NCBI GenBank assembly: GCA_027604005.1
Contig: JADGJT010000039.1
Span: forward strand, 33,899-97,898
Reading direction: 5' to 3'
Length of the DNA: 64,000 nt
From: Dinochytrium kinnereticum
Taxonomy: Eukaryota > Chytridiomycota > Chytridiomycetes > Chytridiales > Chytridiaceae
In this document: piece after piece, positions 1-8,678 of the stretch
Position numbering within the stretch: position 1 is the stretch's first letter
Layout of the letters: each line of letters opens with the position of its first letter
Made by a program: the position numbers and the translations under genes
Notes under the pieces: model-generated
Told to the model about the DNA's origin: nothing
The model's database searches: none
What the model saw: only the letters and a program-made list of their open reading frames with translations

Positions 1-126
1 GGGCTTGGAAACTAATTATTCCACAGTCCTCGAAGCAATAACATCCAACCACCAAAAAGCATTACTTCATCACCTCATTGTACCGCCTTACCGCTTCCTA
101 AAAAAAAACAACAACATTTAATGCAG

Positions 127-396
127 CAAACGCCTGCTCGCCCTTGCCGCGCAAAAGTTCATAGCCGACATAGCGTCCGACGCCTACCAGCATTGCAAGA
201 TCCGCCAGCAGGCCACGCAAGGCAAAGAGAAGAAGGGGAGCGCTAAGGTGAGAGCTCTTGTGTTCTGGGTTTTGCGAGCAAGCATTTAGTTTTTTACGTG
301 GCTGGTGTTTAGAAAACGGTGTTGACGGTGGATGATCTCTCTGGAGCGCTTGCAGAGCATGGGATCAATGTGAAGAAGCCCGAGTACTTTAGCTGA
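127..396 (+). CDS. TAF10: TFIID/SAGA subunit TAF10, 3' end (partial)
   Basis: C-terminal part of the histone-fold TBP-associated factor TAF10, a shared subunit of TFIID and SAGA. Exon 127-247 encodes the end of the histone fold (LLALAAQKFIADIASDA, then a QHCK motif and a Lys-rich linker). An intron at 248-312 (GTGAGA...TTTAG) leads to the last exon, 313-396, which ends GINVKKPEYFS before TGA at 394-396. The AAQKFI-DIA-DA and GINVKKP-YF signatures are diagnostic of TAF10. An acceptor (TGCAG, 122-126) precedes the first exon seen, so bases 1-126 are probably intron and the 5' exons lie outside the window. The exon joins keep one reading frame. Identity is confident; the gene is incomplete only because of the window edge. 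Confidence 0.9.
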
Positions 397-1168
397 GAGA
401 AGAGACGGATGCCTGCATGGGCAGATGAGAGGTTGTTGTTATTGTTAAATATTATAATTATTATTTGTCGTCTTTTAAATATGAATATGTACATATGTGC
501 AGCTTTGCTTTTATCATTTTCATTTATTTCGATATTAATACTCTAGGGCAACGGCAAAATCCCTGTAAAATCATAATTAAAAACTTATAAAAACAATCTA
601 GTACGGGACAAAAAACGCAGTGTTTGGCAGCACCTGAAGATTTTGCAACTGGTGTTTGGTAGAATTAATAATAGCCGTTTTTTTTTCACTCTGTGAACAG
701 CAAATAAAGGGGTGGCCAAAAAAATGCTGCGCGGAACTTTCATGCCTTGCAGAATTGGTGTTTTTTCAGGAGTTGCAAAGTTGGAATCTCCACACCATGC
801 AAAAACATGGAAACTGCACAGACTGGAGAAATGAAAATATGCAGATGCTGCAGTTTCTTGAAATCTACACGATACTGTCTGCAGAAACCAAAATTCCTAA
901 AAATTTTACACACTGTGCTGCCAAACGGGACCCTATTGAACTTTAAGGACGTTCCTTCTTTCCTTACAGGGAGGGGCAAGCTGCAACCAGCCATAATTGT
1001 AATTGTGTGTGACTGTGAGCGGCCTTGTGAAACACCCAGCCGTCTTTGCGGTCAACCTCCATCTGCTTGTGCTACTTCTTGCAACCCACATAAAGCATCC
1101 GTCTCCTGCCCCCTCCTCCCCTCCAAACACACCTCCCTCACCTCCCTCACCACCACCACCCCACGCAG
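397..1168. other. intergenic region between TAF10 and the first secreted-protein gene
   Basis: No gene seen. The first 200 bases are AT-rich. The middle holds an inverted-repeat-bounded segment (see 622-926). The last 150 bases are C-rich leader-like sequence before the ATG at 1169. Confidence 0.5.
622..926. repeat. segment bounded by 12-bp perfect inverted repeats (possible MITE-like element)
   Basis: GTTTGGCAGCAC at 622-633 recurs as its reverse complement GTGCTGCCAAAC at 915-926, so a 305-bp segment has perfect 12-bp termini. The interior is full of short related words (GCAACTGG, GAATTGG, GTTGCAAAG, TGCAG) and has no convincing coding potential. A GGGAC word lies just outside the right end (927-931) and about 14 bp outside the left end (604-608), so a clean target-site duplication is not established. 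It could be a small non-autonomous DNA transposon or a chance inverted repeat. Confidence 0.4.
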
Positions 1169-2371
1169 ATGATGATGCTCTACTCCGCAAGCAACTCCTC
1201 GCGCAAGGCATGCCGTCGCCCTATGCTGATGCTGGCAATGCTCCTGGTCGCCACCCTCTGCATCGTCGGCCGTCCCGTCGACGCCCTCCCAAAGAAGGCC
1301 GCCGCCATCTCCCCCGCCGCCGCTGCACCCGCCGCCCCCATCCAAGACGACATTGCAGCAACCATTGAGGAGGCCGCCGAGGCCGCCGTCTCGTCCTCTG
1401 CGAGGCTCGCCATTGCCGCCGACGCATCTGCTCCCACCGTCAATTCTGATGAAGTCTCTCCTTTGGACACTTCAGCCTACGCTGAGCAACTGAAGGCTGA
1501 CTGGGCCACCATTCGATCCGCCATCACCACAATCCGAAAGGCTTCCTCGATGGGTGCGATTGACCCAGACACCGCCTTGGCGGCCCTGACTGCCATCTCT
1601 GACCAGGTCAGCAAGCTGAACGAGAATGCTGCTTCCCTTGCCGAGGCCGATGAGGTTGTGAGCGATGCCAATGTTCTCAAACAGGTCAAGGCTGGGTTGG
1701 GCTGGATTGATGGTGTCAGCAAGAAGACGGCCAAGGAGCTTTCAAAGGTTGCTCCAAATGCGGTTGCCCCTGCTGCTGAAACGGGTGGGAACAACTTCTT
1801 GGGCCTCGGCAACCCACTCGACATTCTCAAAAAGGGGATTGATGCCGTCAAGAACATTGGAAAAGCCATCACGAACGTTGCCGCCAAGCCTGAAGTCAAG
1901 AAAGCCGCCAACGGTGTCGCGAATGTTGCTGAAAAAGTCGCCTCCATCTCGGACGTCATTGGCAATGTTCTTGGGGTCGTGGGATTGATTCCAGGAACTC
2001 AGGCTGTCACCGTTCCCGCCATTGGTATCGTGACGGCTGTCGGTGAGATCGCCAAGGTTGTTGACCAGATTGCACAGGGTGTCTCATCTGCCAGCGAGGC
2101 TGCTGCTGAGAGCCAAGCTGAGGAGACTGCATCTTCTCCTGCTCAGGAGGAAGCCGCTGCCACCGCTCAAGCCCCTGTTCAGGAGGAAGAGGTTGCTTCT
2201 CCAGCTCAGGAGGATGTTGTCGCCACTGCTGAGCAGGTGGCCAATGTCACCGAGGTTGAGGAAGTCCCCACCGCCACCTCTGATGCCATCACTTCGACCA
2301 TCACTGTCCAGCCCAAGAAGAAGGCCGGCAAGAGGTCCAAGAAGAACAAGATGGTCAGCACCGCCGCTTAA
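1169..2371 (+). CDS. secreted protein, founder-like member of a four-gene family; function unknown
   Basis: Intronless, 400 residues. The N terminus is basic, followed by a hydrophobic stretch (MLMLAMLLVATLCIVG, about residues 19-34) and a likely signal-peptidase site near VDA. The core (about 108-310) has two amphipathic/hydrophobic helical regions. It aligns by eye with the domain shared by the genes at 3427, 6290 and 8679: L-x-A-x4-IR-S-x-IT-x-IR near the start and GT-x5-VP-x8-GEIAKVV near the end. The tail is Gln/Glu/Ala-rich and ends in a basic KKKAGKRSKKNK cluster. Unlike its neighbours it has neither of the two conserved cysteines (ADWA and GEIA replace DAC and EC). The first of three consecutive ATGs (1169, 1172, 1175) is taken as start. 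I do not recognise the family; a cell-surface or secreted structural or effector role is only an inference. Confidence 0.8.
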   Translation: MMMLYSASNSSRKACRRPMLMLAMLLVATLCIVGRPVDALPKKAAAISPAAAAPAAPIQDDIAATIEEAAEAAVSSSARLAIAADASAPTVNSDEVSPLDTSAYAEQLKADWATIRSAITTIRKASSMGAIDPDTALAALTAISDQVSKLNENAASLAEADEVVSDANVLKQVKAGLGWIDGVSKKTAKELSKVAPNAVAPAAETGGNNFLGLGNPLDILKKGIDAVKNIGKAITNVAAKPEVKKAANGVANVAEKVASISDVIGNVLGVVGLIPGTQAVTVPAIGIVTAVGEIAKVVDQIAQGVSSASEAAAESQAEETASSPAQEEAAATAQAPVQEEEVASPAQEDVVATAEQVANVTEVEEVPTATSDAITSTITVQPKKKAGKRSKKNKMVSTAA

Positions 2372-3203
2372 ATCATTTTTGTTTATTCTTCACAAGCAAA
2401 CACAAGACGTTCCATCAGCATTAGCTGATAACTATCTTCTATTTTTTTAATCGCAATCTCTACATGTACAATGTCACTTTTGTTTTATTCACCCTATTCA
2501 ATTATTTTTGGTCCAAGGACTTTGTGATCTTTACTTTGCTATGTATTGCGATTGATTAAGTCGCTTCCTTTTCTATTTTTTTTTTTTTTTTTTGTTATTG
2601 TCGTTGGTTGTGAGTGTAAGGTCCTGGATTATTATAGTAGTACAGCCAGCAGACCAATACTGACTCTTTCATCGATTTAAAATGTATGCAATAAAATGGC
2701 TGTGACTCTTATTATTATCCTGCCCAACACTACTTCTTCAACTTATTCCAGCAACCATATTTACCGACTGCCATGATAAGCGTATCCTGTTTCAAGAAGA
2801 CTATTATTATGGTCACTGGTCTATCAGTAGTAGCATGCTGGCATGAAACCTTCTCAAGATTCTGCCGTAATGTGTTGGAGTTTACACGGCGTCCACCGTC
2901 TCATTCTCCTCCACTGCGCATGCGTGGCGTCCACCATCTCACCATTCCCTGCATGCACGCGACAGCACAGTTTGATAAGCCAATGGTGCATGCAGGCGCT
3001 ACAGCCACACTCTGTTTCATCATCACGCATTGACGGCCAAAGCCACAATTGATTCCAGCAGCAGCCGCTCTGCCCATGAGCACCAATAGCGTATGCAACG
3101 GACCGCTCACCCGCGCAAATCAACCAGAAACAAGATGATGGAGAGCCTCAACCAACGCAACGAATGAAAGCTGCAGCGCACCTGCGGTTTCATTTTCTGT
3201 TTC
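2372..3203. other. intergenic region, secreted family genes 1 and 2
   Basis: A T-rich 3' flank (poly-T run around 2577-2593) is followed by unassigned sequence. No convincing gene; the short ORFs here lack support. Confidence 0.4.
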
Positions 3204-3208
3204 GGGAA

Positions 3209-3226
3209 TTTCATCGAATGTTTCAA
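3209..3226 (+). promoter_or_regulatory. upstream motif shared with the 8679 gene
   Basis: TTTCATCGAATGTTTCAA lies about 85 bp before the TATA box. TTTCATCCAACGTTTCAA sits at 8489-8506, about 100 bp before the TATA box of the 8679 paralogue. The match is 16 of 18 and is preceded by GGGA in both. It may be a regulatory site or a relic of promoter duplication. Confidence 0.45.
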
Positions 3227-3310
3227 CCGGTCACGCAAATTGGAGAGCAACCAACCAGCCCAGTCAGGCAAGCAACAACGTGTCGGCGTCACGTCCGTCA
3301 ACTGAACGCG

Positions 3311-3318
3311 TATAAAAG
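3311..3318 (+). promoter_or_regulatory. TATA box of the 3427 gene
   Basis: TATAAAAG in the context ACGCGTATAAAAGG, 116 bp before the ATG. The same 14-base context occurs at 8601-8614 before the paralogue at 8679 (TATAAAAG at 8607), and CATATAAAAGG precedes the paralogue at 6290. Confidence 0.65.
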
Positions 3319-3426
3319 GGAGACGGCCCCCTCAGCTGGACTCCCATCTCAGAACATCGCAACAACAACTTCAGCTCTTCTTAAATTGTACAGTATCCAG
3401 GCGCACAGCAGCAGAAAGAAACAAGA

Positions 3427-5091
3427 ATGCATCTCAAAACCCTCTTGCCACTCCTTCTGGCCCTCCATTCCGCCATCGCCATCCCCCTCCAACCCCAACG
3501 ATTGGAGAAACGCGAGATCTTTCAACCCAGCGGAGCGTCAACCGCCACCCCATCCGTCATTGACCCTCTTCCAACTCAAGACACCAACACCCTCGCTCAA
3601 GAACAAGACGAGGAAGAGAATTCTGTCAACTTTGTCGATGACGAGGTTGACAATGCTGAGTTTGATGAGTCTTCTGACCCCGACACGGCGTTGAATGAAA
3701 TCGGAGATAATAGCTTTGAGGTGGAGGAAGACGGTGAGGACGAGGCTGGTCCAGCCGAGTCTTCTGATGTCGGTCCAACCGAAACCTCCAACCCAGAACC
3801 CGTCTTGACCTCCACCGTCGTCCCAACGACAGCCCCGTCCGGAAACCCCAAACAAGAGCTCGACGCCTGCATCCGCAAGATCAAGTCCGGGGTTTCCAAG
3901 ATCCGTCAACGCGGCGCCAAGATCGACACCGCCATGGCCTCCAAAGCCTGGGCCGACATGAAAGCCAATGGAGGCTTCATGCAAACCCACGCCACGGCTC
4001 TCATGTCCGCTGTCAAGGGAGCCAAAGTGAAGGGCCTCATGGGCCTAGTCATGAAACCCATTCAACTCGCCATGCCGATGCTCGGGGCCGCCATCAACAC
4101 CATCGCCCGGATCGAGGCGACCAAGCTCTCACTCCTGGTGGGCGCCGCCGCCAGCCCGGCAATGGCAGTCGCGGACATGGCGATGGCGGTTGTGAAAGTT
4201 TCCGAGATCGCTGGGACCGTTCTTGATGTTGCAGGAAAAGTGACTGGCACCAAGAGCATGATGGTGCCGATCTCGATGATGGTGAAGGTTGCCGGGGAGT
4301 GTGCGAAGATTGTGGAAAGCTTGGCGGGGAGCGTGAAGGTTTTGGCTGCGCGTGAGCCTGGCGGGAAGATGAAGAAGGAGAAGGAGGTTGAGCATCCCAT
4401 GGGAATGCCGCCTGCTCCTGTCAAACCTCATCCCATGCCTCCTGCTCCAGTCAAGCCTTCACCCCCCACTCCCCCACCTCCAGTTCACCCTATGCCCGTC
4501 CCCCCCGTAAAGCCAGCTGCCCCCGTCAAACCCGCGAACCCACCCGCACACCCTATGCCAGCACCTCCCATCAAGCCAGCGCCCCCCCCTCCAGCAGCTC
4601 CAATGCCTGTTCCCCCAGTTAAACCCGCGCCACCTGCTAAACCGGCTCCTCCTGCTCCTTACGTTAAGCCTGCACCTCCCGCACCTCCAGCTCATCCTAT
4701 GCCTGCCCCACCTGTGAAGCCTGCTCCCCCAGTTCACCCAATGCCTGTTCCTCCCGTTAAACCCGCCCCACGACCCGTGCACCCAAAGCCTGTTCCTACC
4801 GTAAAGCCCGCCCCACCTCCCGTGCACCCCGCTCCTCCCGTCAAGCCAGCGCCTCCTCCCGTGCACCCCGCTCCTCCCGTCAAGCCGCCTGTTAAGCCTG
4901 CTCCTCCCGCGAAGCCCGCTCATCCTGTTAAGCCTGCTCCCCCCCCCGCCCATCCTATGCCTGCTCCACCTGCTAAGCCAGCGCCTGCTCCTCCTGCTCA
5001 TCCCATGCCCGCTCCGCCCATGAAGCCCGTCCCGGCTCCCCCTGCGAAGCCTCAGTGGCCAGCAAAAGACTCCTATGGCTACACTTATTGA
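3427..5091 (+). CDS. secreted proline-rich family protein with Kex2-type propeptide; function unknown
   Basis: Intronless, 554 residues. It has a signal peptide (MHLKTLLPLLLALHSAIA) and a short pro-region ending LEKR before EIFQP, a dibasic Kex2-type site. An acidic Ser/Thr/Glu-rich linker (about 35-135) follows. The family domain (about 140-310) holds DACIRKIKSGVSKIRQ and later VPISMMVKVAGECAKIVE; its two cysteines could form a disulphide. The C-terminal 230 residues are an almost pure Pro/Ala/Lys/His/Met tail of KPAPPAHPMP-type units, ending SYGYTY. The domain is nearly identical at DNA level to the 6290 gene while both flanks differ. TATA box at 3311; AATAAA near 5123. Secretion is well supported; wall association or surface display is an inference from the Pro-rich tail. 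Confidence 0.85.
   Translation: MHLKTLLPLLLALHSAIAIPLQPQRLEKREIFQPSGASTATPSVIDPLPTQDTNTLAQEQDEEENSVNFVDDEVDNAEFDESSDPDTALNEIGDNSFEVEEDGEDEAGPAESSDVGPTETSNPEPVLTSTVVPTTAPSGNPKQELDACIRKIKSGVSKIRQRGAKIDTAMASKAWADMKANGGFMQTHATALMSAVKGAKVKGLMGLVMKPIQLAMPMLGAAINTIARIEATKLSLLVGAAASPAMAVADMAMAVVKVSEIAGTVLDVAGKVTGTKSMMVPISMMVKVAGECAKIVESLAGSVKVLAAREPGGKMKKEKEVEHPMGMPPAPVKPHPMPPAPVKPSPPTPPPPVHPMPVPPVKPAAPVKPANPPAHPMPAPPIKPAPPPPAAPMPVPPVKPAPPAKPAPPAPYVKPAPPAPPAHPMPAPPVKPAPPVHPMPVPPVKPAPRPVHPKPVPTVKPAPPPVHPAPPVKPAPPPVHPAPPVKPPVKPAPPAKPAHPVKPAPPPAHPMPAPPAKPAPAPPAHPMPAPPMKPVPAPPAKPQWPAKDSYGYTY
4434..5060 (+). repeat. proline-rich coding repeat, KPAPPAHPMP-type units
   Basis: Degenerate in-frame repeats of about 8-14 codons (P-A-P-P-V-K-P / H-P-M-P-A-P-P) fill the 3' end of the 3427 CDS. 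Codons vary, so the array is conserved mainly at protein level. Confidence 0.8.
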
Positions 5092-6202
5092 TATGTGTGT
5101 GTAATCTAATATGTGTATACGATAATAAAGTGTAGTATGTATATAGTGTCAATCATCGCGTACTGTGGCAGTAATCGTTGTGAGAGGTTGATTTGGGAAT
5201 GGTAGACGAGCCCCGCTGTTTGCGTGGTCAACGGGTCGTTTGACATTCACCATACCTAGTATTTTTCGATAACACTGACGCGTTCGAACCTTTTTCCTGA
5301 GCTTCAAATCATGTGGCTGACGCGTTACTCCCACTGAACTCGTTGATTGAAAGGCCCAACATCACATTTTGACGCAGAAAGTCGCCGCAAACGCCCTTTC
5401 ATATCATAAATCCCCAGTGACAATATGATCCTCGAACCAGTTTGAAGGCCGTCATCATGACTGCAGGGGATCAATACTAAAGAGTTTGAGATAAACGTTC
5501 AACCTGCATGATTAGGCTTATCTAAGCAGGGGTTCTTTCAGTGGTTTATCGATTAATGGGAGTTTATTCGTAAGTGCGCTTAGACATCGTAATGGCTGCA
5601 AAAAACTTAGGGTTACTCTGCACAAGGCGGTGTCGATTTGACCACATTGGATGCAATGCCACATTCATTAAAGGCGTGACCGCAACGCCGCTACACCGCA
5701 GCGAATAAGTGAAAGTCCTTTTGAAATGAATAAAGGCTGGAAAGCGCAAAGGTTAGCCCAAAAACTCTTTCCAGCGGCTACTTCTCGAACAAAAAAACTA
5801 AAGCCACATTCGATTTAACCCCTTCAAATGAACCAATAAATGATGGGGGTTCTATTAACAGCTGACCCAAACACACTTGGAGGTGAGGCGAGGCGAATGT
5901 AAGCGGGTTGATGGCGTATACGACAAACGTTCGCTGTCAAACACCTTGAACACGAATTAGACATCCCAGTAAAGCATTGACGAGCCGTTACGCCACTGCG
6001 GCCCGTAGAGTAAGGATATTAGGATAAACCTTAACGTTGAAAGCACTTCATCTCTTGTTTCATGCCAGCATGTTGTTTCCGACTTGCTGCAATGTGGCAC
6101 AGGCACTTTAAATGAAAAAATGAACCAACTACACGTCCTTGCAGGTCCGAATTGCAGTCGAACCAGAGCCATTGAAAGTCTTAGAATAACACCACTTGGG
6201 CA
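5092..6202. other. intergenic region, secreted family genes 2 and 3
   Basis: AATAAA near 5123 fits the end of the upstream transcript. TGTGGCACAGGC at 6093-6104, followed by an AAATGAA-type stretch, recurs upstream of the 8679 gene at 8519-8530. No further gene is supported. Confidence 0.45.
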
Positions 6203-6210
6203 TATAAAAG
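6203..6210 (+). promoter_or_regulatory. TATA box of the 6290 gene
   Basis: TATAAAAG, 87 bp before the ATG, at a position matching the TATA boxes of the two flanking paralogues. Confidence 0.6.
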
Positions 6211-6289
6211 GCGGTGTAATCTTCTCCCCTTTTCCATATCCAAATTTCTCCACCCTCATTGCACGTAGCAAGTACCATCGTTTTTCCAA

Positions 6290-7849
6290 ATGCACATCAA
6301 AACCCTCCTCCCAATCCTCCTGGCACTCCAGGCAGTCACAGCTGTTCCAGTTGAAAGACGACTTCTCGAAAAACGAGCCATCCTTCAACCTGACCCATCA
6401 GCCACCGTTGACGCGTCCAACCCACCGCTTGGCCAATCCCCTTCGATGCAAGTCATGAGCAACATCCCTGCCGAGGTCGACGACGAGTTTGAAGACCCCA
6501 CCCCTCCTCCCCCTATGAACGAGGTCGCGGCCTCAAAACCACCGGCCGTGGTCAAAAACCCCAAACAAGAACTCGACGCCTGCATCCGCAAGATCAAGTC
6601 CGGGGTTTCCAAGATCCGTCAACGCGGCGCCAAGATCGACACCGCCATGGCCTCCAAAGCCTGGGCCGACATGAAAGCCAATGGAGGCTTCATGCAAACC
6701 CACGCCACGGCTCTCATGTCCGCTGTCAAGGGAGCCAAAGTGAAGGGCCTCATGGGCCTAGTCATGAAACCCATTCAACTCGCCATGCCGATGCTCGGGG
6801 CCGCCATCAACACCATCGCCCGGATCGAGGCGACCAAGCTCTCACTCCTGGTGGGCGCCGCCGCCAGCCCGGCAATGGCAGTCGCGGACATGGCGATGGC
6901 GGTTGTGAAAGTTTCCGAGATCGCTGGGACCGTTCTTGATGTTGCAGGAAAGGTGACTGGCACCAAGAGCATGATGGTGCCGATCTCGATGATGGTGAAG
7001 GTTGCCGGGGAGTGTGCGAAGATTGTGGAAAGTTTGGCGGGGAGCGTGAAGGTTTTGGCTGTGCGTGAGCCTGGGGGGAAGATAAAGAAGGAGGATGACC
7101 TTAAGTATAAGGATGATCATCAGAAGGACGACAAGAAGGATGGCAAAAAGGACGATAAAAAGGACGACAAAAAAGATGATAAGAAGGATAAGGATGACAA
7201 AAAAGGCGACAAGAAGGACGACAAGAAGGACGATAAGAAGGATGACAAAAAAGGCGATAAAAAAGACGACAAAAAAGGGGATAAGAAGGACGACAAGAAG
7301 GACGACAAGAAGGATGACAAAAAAGACGACAAAAAGGACAACAAAAAGGACGACAAAAAGGACGACAAAAAAGGCGATAAGAAGGACAACAAGAAGGACG
7401 ACAAGAAGGACGACAAGAAGGATGACAAAAAGGACGACAAAAAAGATGATAAGAAGGATAAGGAAGACAAAAAAGGCGACAAGAAGGACGACAAAAAGGA
7501 TGATAAGAAGGACGACATGAAGGACGACAAAAACGGTGACAACAAGGATAAGGACGACAAAAAGAAGAACACCACTCTTATGCCTCCTGCCCCAGTCAAG
7601 CCAGCGCCTCCCCCTGCTTTCCCAGGGCACTCAATGCCTCAACCACCTGCTCACCCTATGCCCGCCCCCTCTCCTCCGATGAAGCCTGCTCCACCCGCTC
7701 CAGCCCCTCCGATCCACCCTATGCCAGCTCGTCCTGCTCATCCTATGCCTGCTCCACCTCCCAAACCTGCGCCTGCTCTTCCGGCTCATCCCATTCCCGC
7801 GCGTCCTGCCTGGCCGGCTCCTTGGGGTCATCCCAGCAACCGTCATTAA
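6290..7849 (+). CDS. secreted family protein with Lys/Asp repeat and proline-rich tail; function unknown
   Basis: Intronless, 519 residues. Signal peptide MHIKTLLPILLALQAVTA, then a pro-region ending LEKR before AILQP, as in the 3427 gene. After a short linker comes the family domain (about 92-262), almost identical to that of 3427 (VLAVREPGGKIKK versus VLAAREPGGKMKK at its end) and with both cysteines. The domain is followed by about 150 residues of KDDKK/KGDKK/KDNKK repeats, alternating positive and negative charge, and then a shorter Pro/His/Met-rich tail. It has its own TATA box at 6203. The charged segment replaces part of the Pro-rich tail of the paralogue, so the family swaps low-complexity modules behind one conserved domain. 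No enzyme motif is visible. Confidence 0.85.
   Translation: MHIKTLLPILLALQAVTAVPVERRLLEKRAILQPDPSATVDASNPPLGQSPSMQVMSNIPAEVDDEFEDPTPPPPMNEVAASKPPAVVKNPKQELDACIRKIKSGVSKIRQRGAKIDTAMASKAWADMKANGGFMQTHATALMSAVKGAKVKGLMGLVMKPIQLAMPMLGAAINTIARIEATKLSLLVGAAASPAMAVADMAMAVVKVSEIAGTVLDVAGKVTGTKSMMVPISMMVKVAGECAKIVESLAGSVKVLAVREPGGKIKKEDDLKYKDDHQKDDKKDGKKDDKKDDKKDDKKDKDDKKGDKKDDKKDDKKDDKKGDKKDDKKGDKKDDKKDDKKDDKKDDKKDNKKDDKKDDKKGDKKDNKKDDKKDDKKDDKKDDKKDDKKDKEDKKGDKKDDKKDDKKDDMKDDKNGDNKDKDDKKKNTTLMPPAPVKPAPPPAFPGHSMPQPPAHPMPAPSPPMKPAPPAPAPPIHPMPARPAHPMPAPPPKPAPALPAHPIPARPAWPAPWGHPSNRH
7120..7565 (+). repeat. Lys/Asp coding repeat (KDDKK units)
   Basis: Tandem 12-15-nt units of the type AAG-GAC-GAC-AAG encode KDDKK with occasional G or N in place of D. 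The purine-only strand makes this block prone to slippage and assembly collapse, so the copy number may not be exact. Confidence 0.85.
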
Positions 7850-8484
7850 ACGCCATACATGTGTTTATGTACATAATTAAAATAAATTGTGTAAATACTG
7901 CATTATTATTGTTTTACGTGTATCAGAAAGAAAAGGCGATTGAGATAACTCGAATGGTTGAGGAAAGCTACAAAACTTGAATATCTGCAAGACACTCCTG
8001 AATGACTAAATCAATACATTTGGTGTGAAGAACGATCCTTTACCTTCATTGCGCTCACGCTCTTTTCTTTTTCCATTGGCCTGTATTGATCGTAGAATCC
8101 GCCACATCTTGTAAGCACTCGACACAAATCACTTAAGAACTATGTTCATCTTTCCTTTTTAATCTGATGGCGTACACGATGTCTTGATATTTGACCATTT
8201 TCATTCATGCTGCGGGCAGTTAAATCCTTCCCAGTTTAGCTTAAACCAATGAACCAATTGAAACCACACCGTCTGTGCATCTGTTGTCGGGTCCTTGACG
8301 GCAACATGTTGATGCGTTCAGGCATTGAATCGCTTACATACATGTAAAGCCGCCGCCGCTCCGCTAATTGATGAGCTGTTGACCGCTGATTTCAGTCGTT
8401 TCGGGAATGATGAAGGAGCTAGACGAACCAGCAGCGTCCAGGATATGCACCCTGCTTTCATGATTTGTTTCAGTGTGTGTGAGC
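7850..8484. other. intergenic region, secreted family genes 3 and 4
   Basis: AATAAA near 7879 fits transcript termination. The rest shows no gene. Confidence 0.4.
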
Positions 8485-8488
8485 GGGA

Positions 8489-8614
8489 TTTCATCCAACG
8501 TTTCAAACGATGTGGTGGTGTGGCACAGGCGAGGTCAAATGAAGAAATGCACCAACAAGACGATACGTCCACTCTCACTCGATGAATCAAATGCTCAGTT
8601 CACGCGTATAAAAG
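8489..8614 (+). promoter_or_regulatory. composite promoter of the 8679 gene
   Basis: It contains three blocks, each also found before a paralogue: TTTCATCCAACGTTTCAA (8489-8506, cf. 3209-3226), TGTGGCACAGGC followed by an AAATGAA-type stretch (8519-8530, cf. 6093-6104), and the TATA context ACGCGTATAAAAGG (8601-8614, cf. the 3427 promoter). The promoter thus combines elements of both neighbours. Confidence 0.5.
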
Positions 8615-8678
8615 GAGGCTTACTTTTGTGGTTCAGAAGCATCTCAGCATCTTACTTTACTTCGCATTAATCGCAAAC

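Noticed and set aside
8628..8678. Upstream extension of the fourth secreted gene to 8628
   Set aside because: It would place 17 residues before a signal peptide that aligns exactly with those of the paralogues starting at 8679, and the region fits a 5'UTR after the TATA box.
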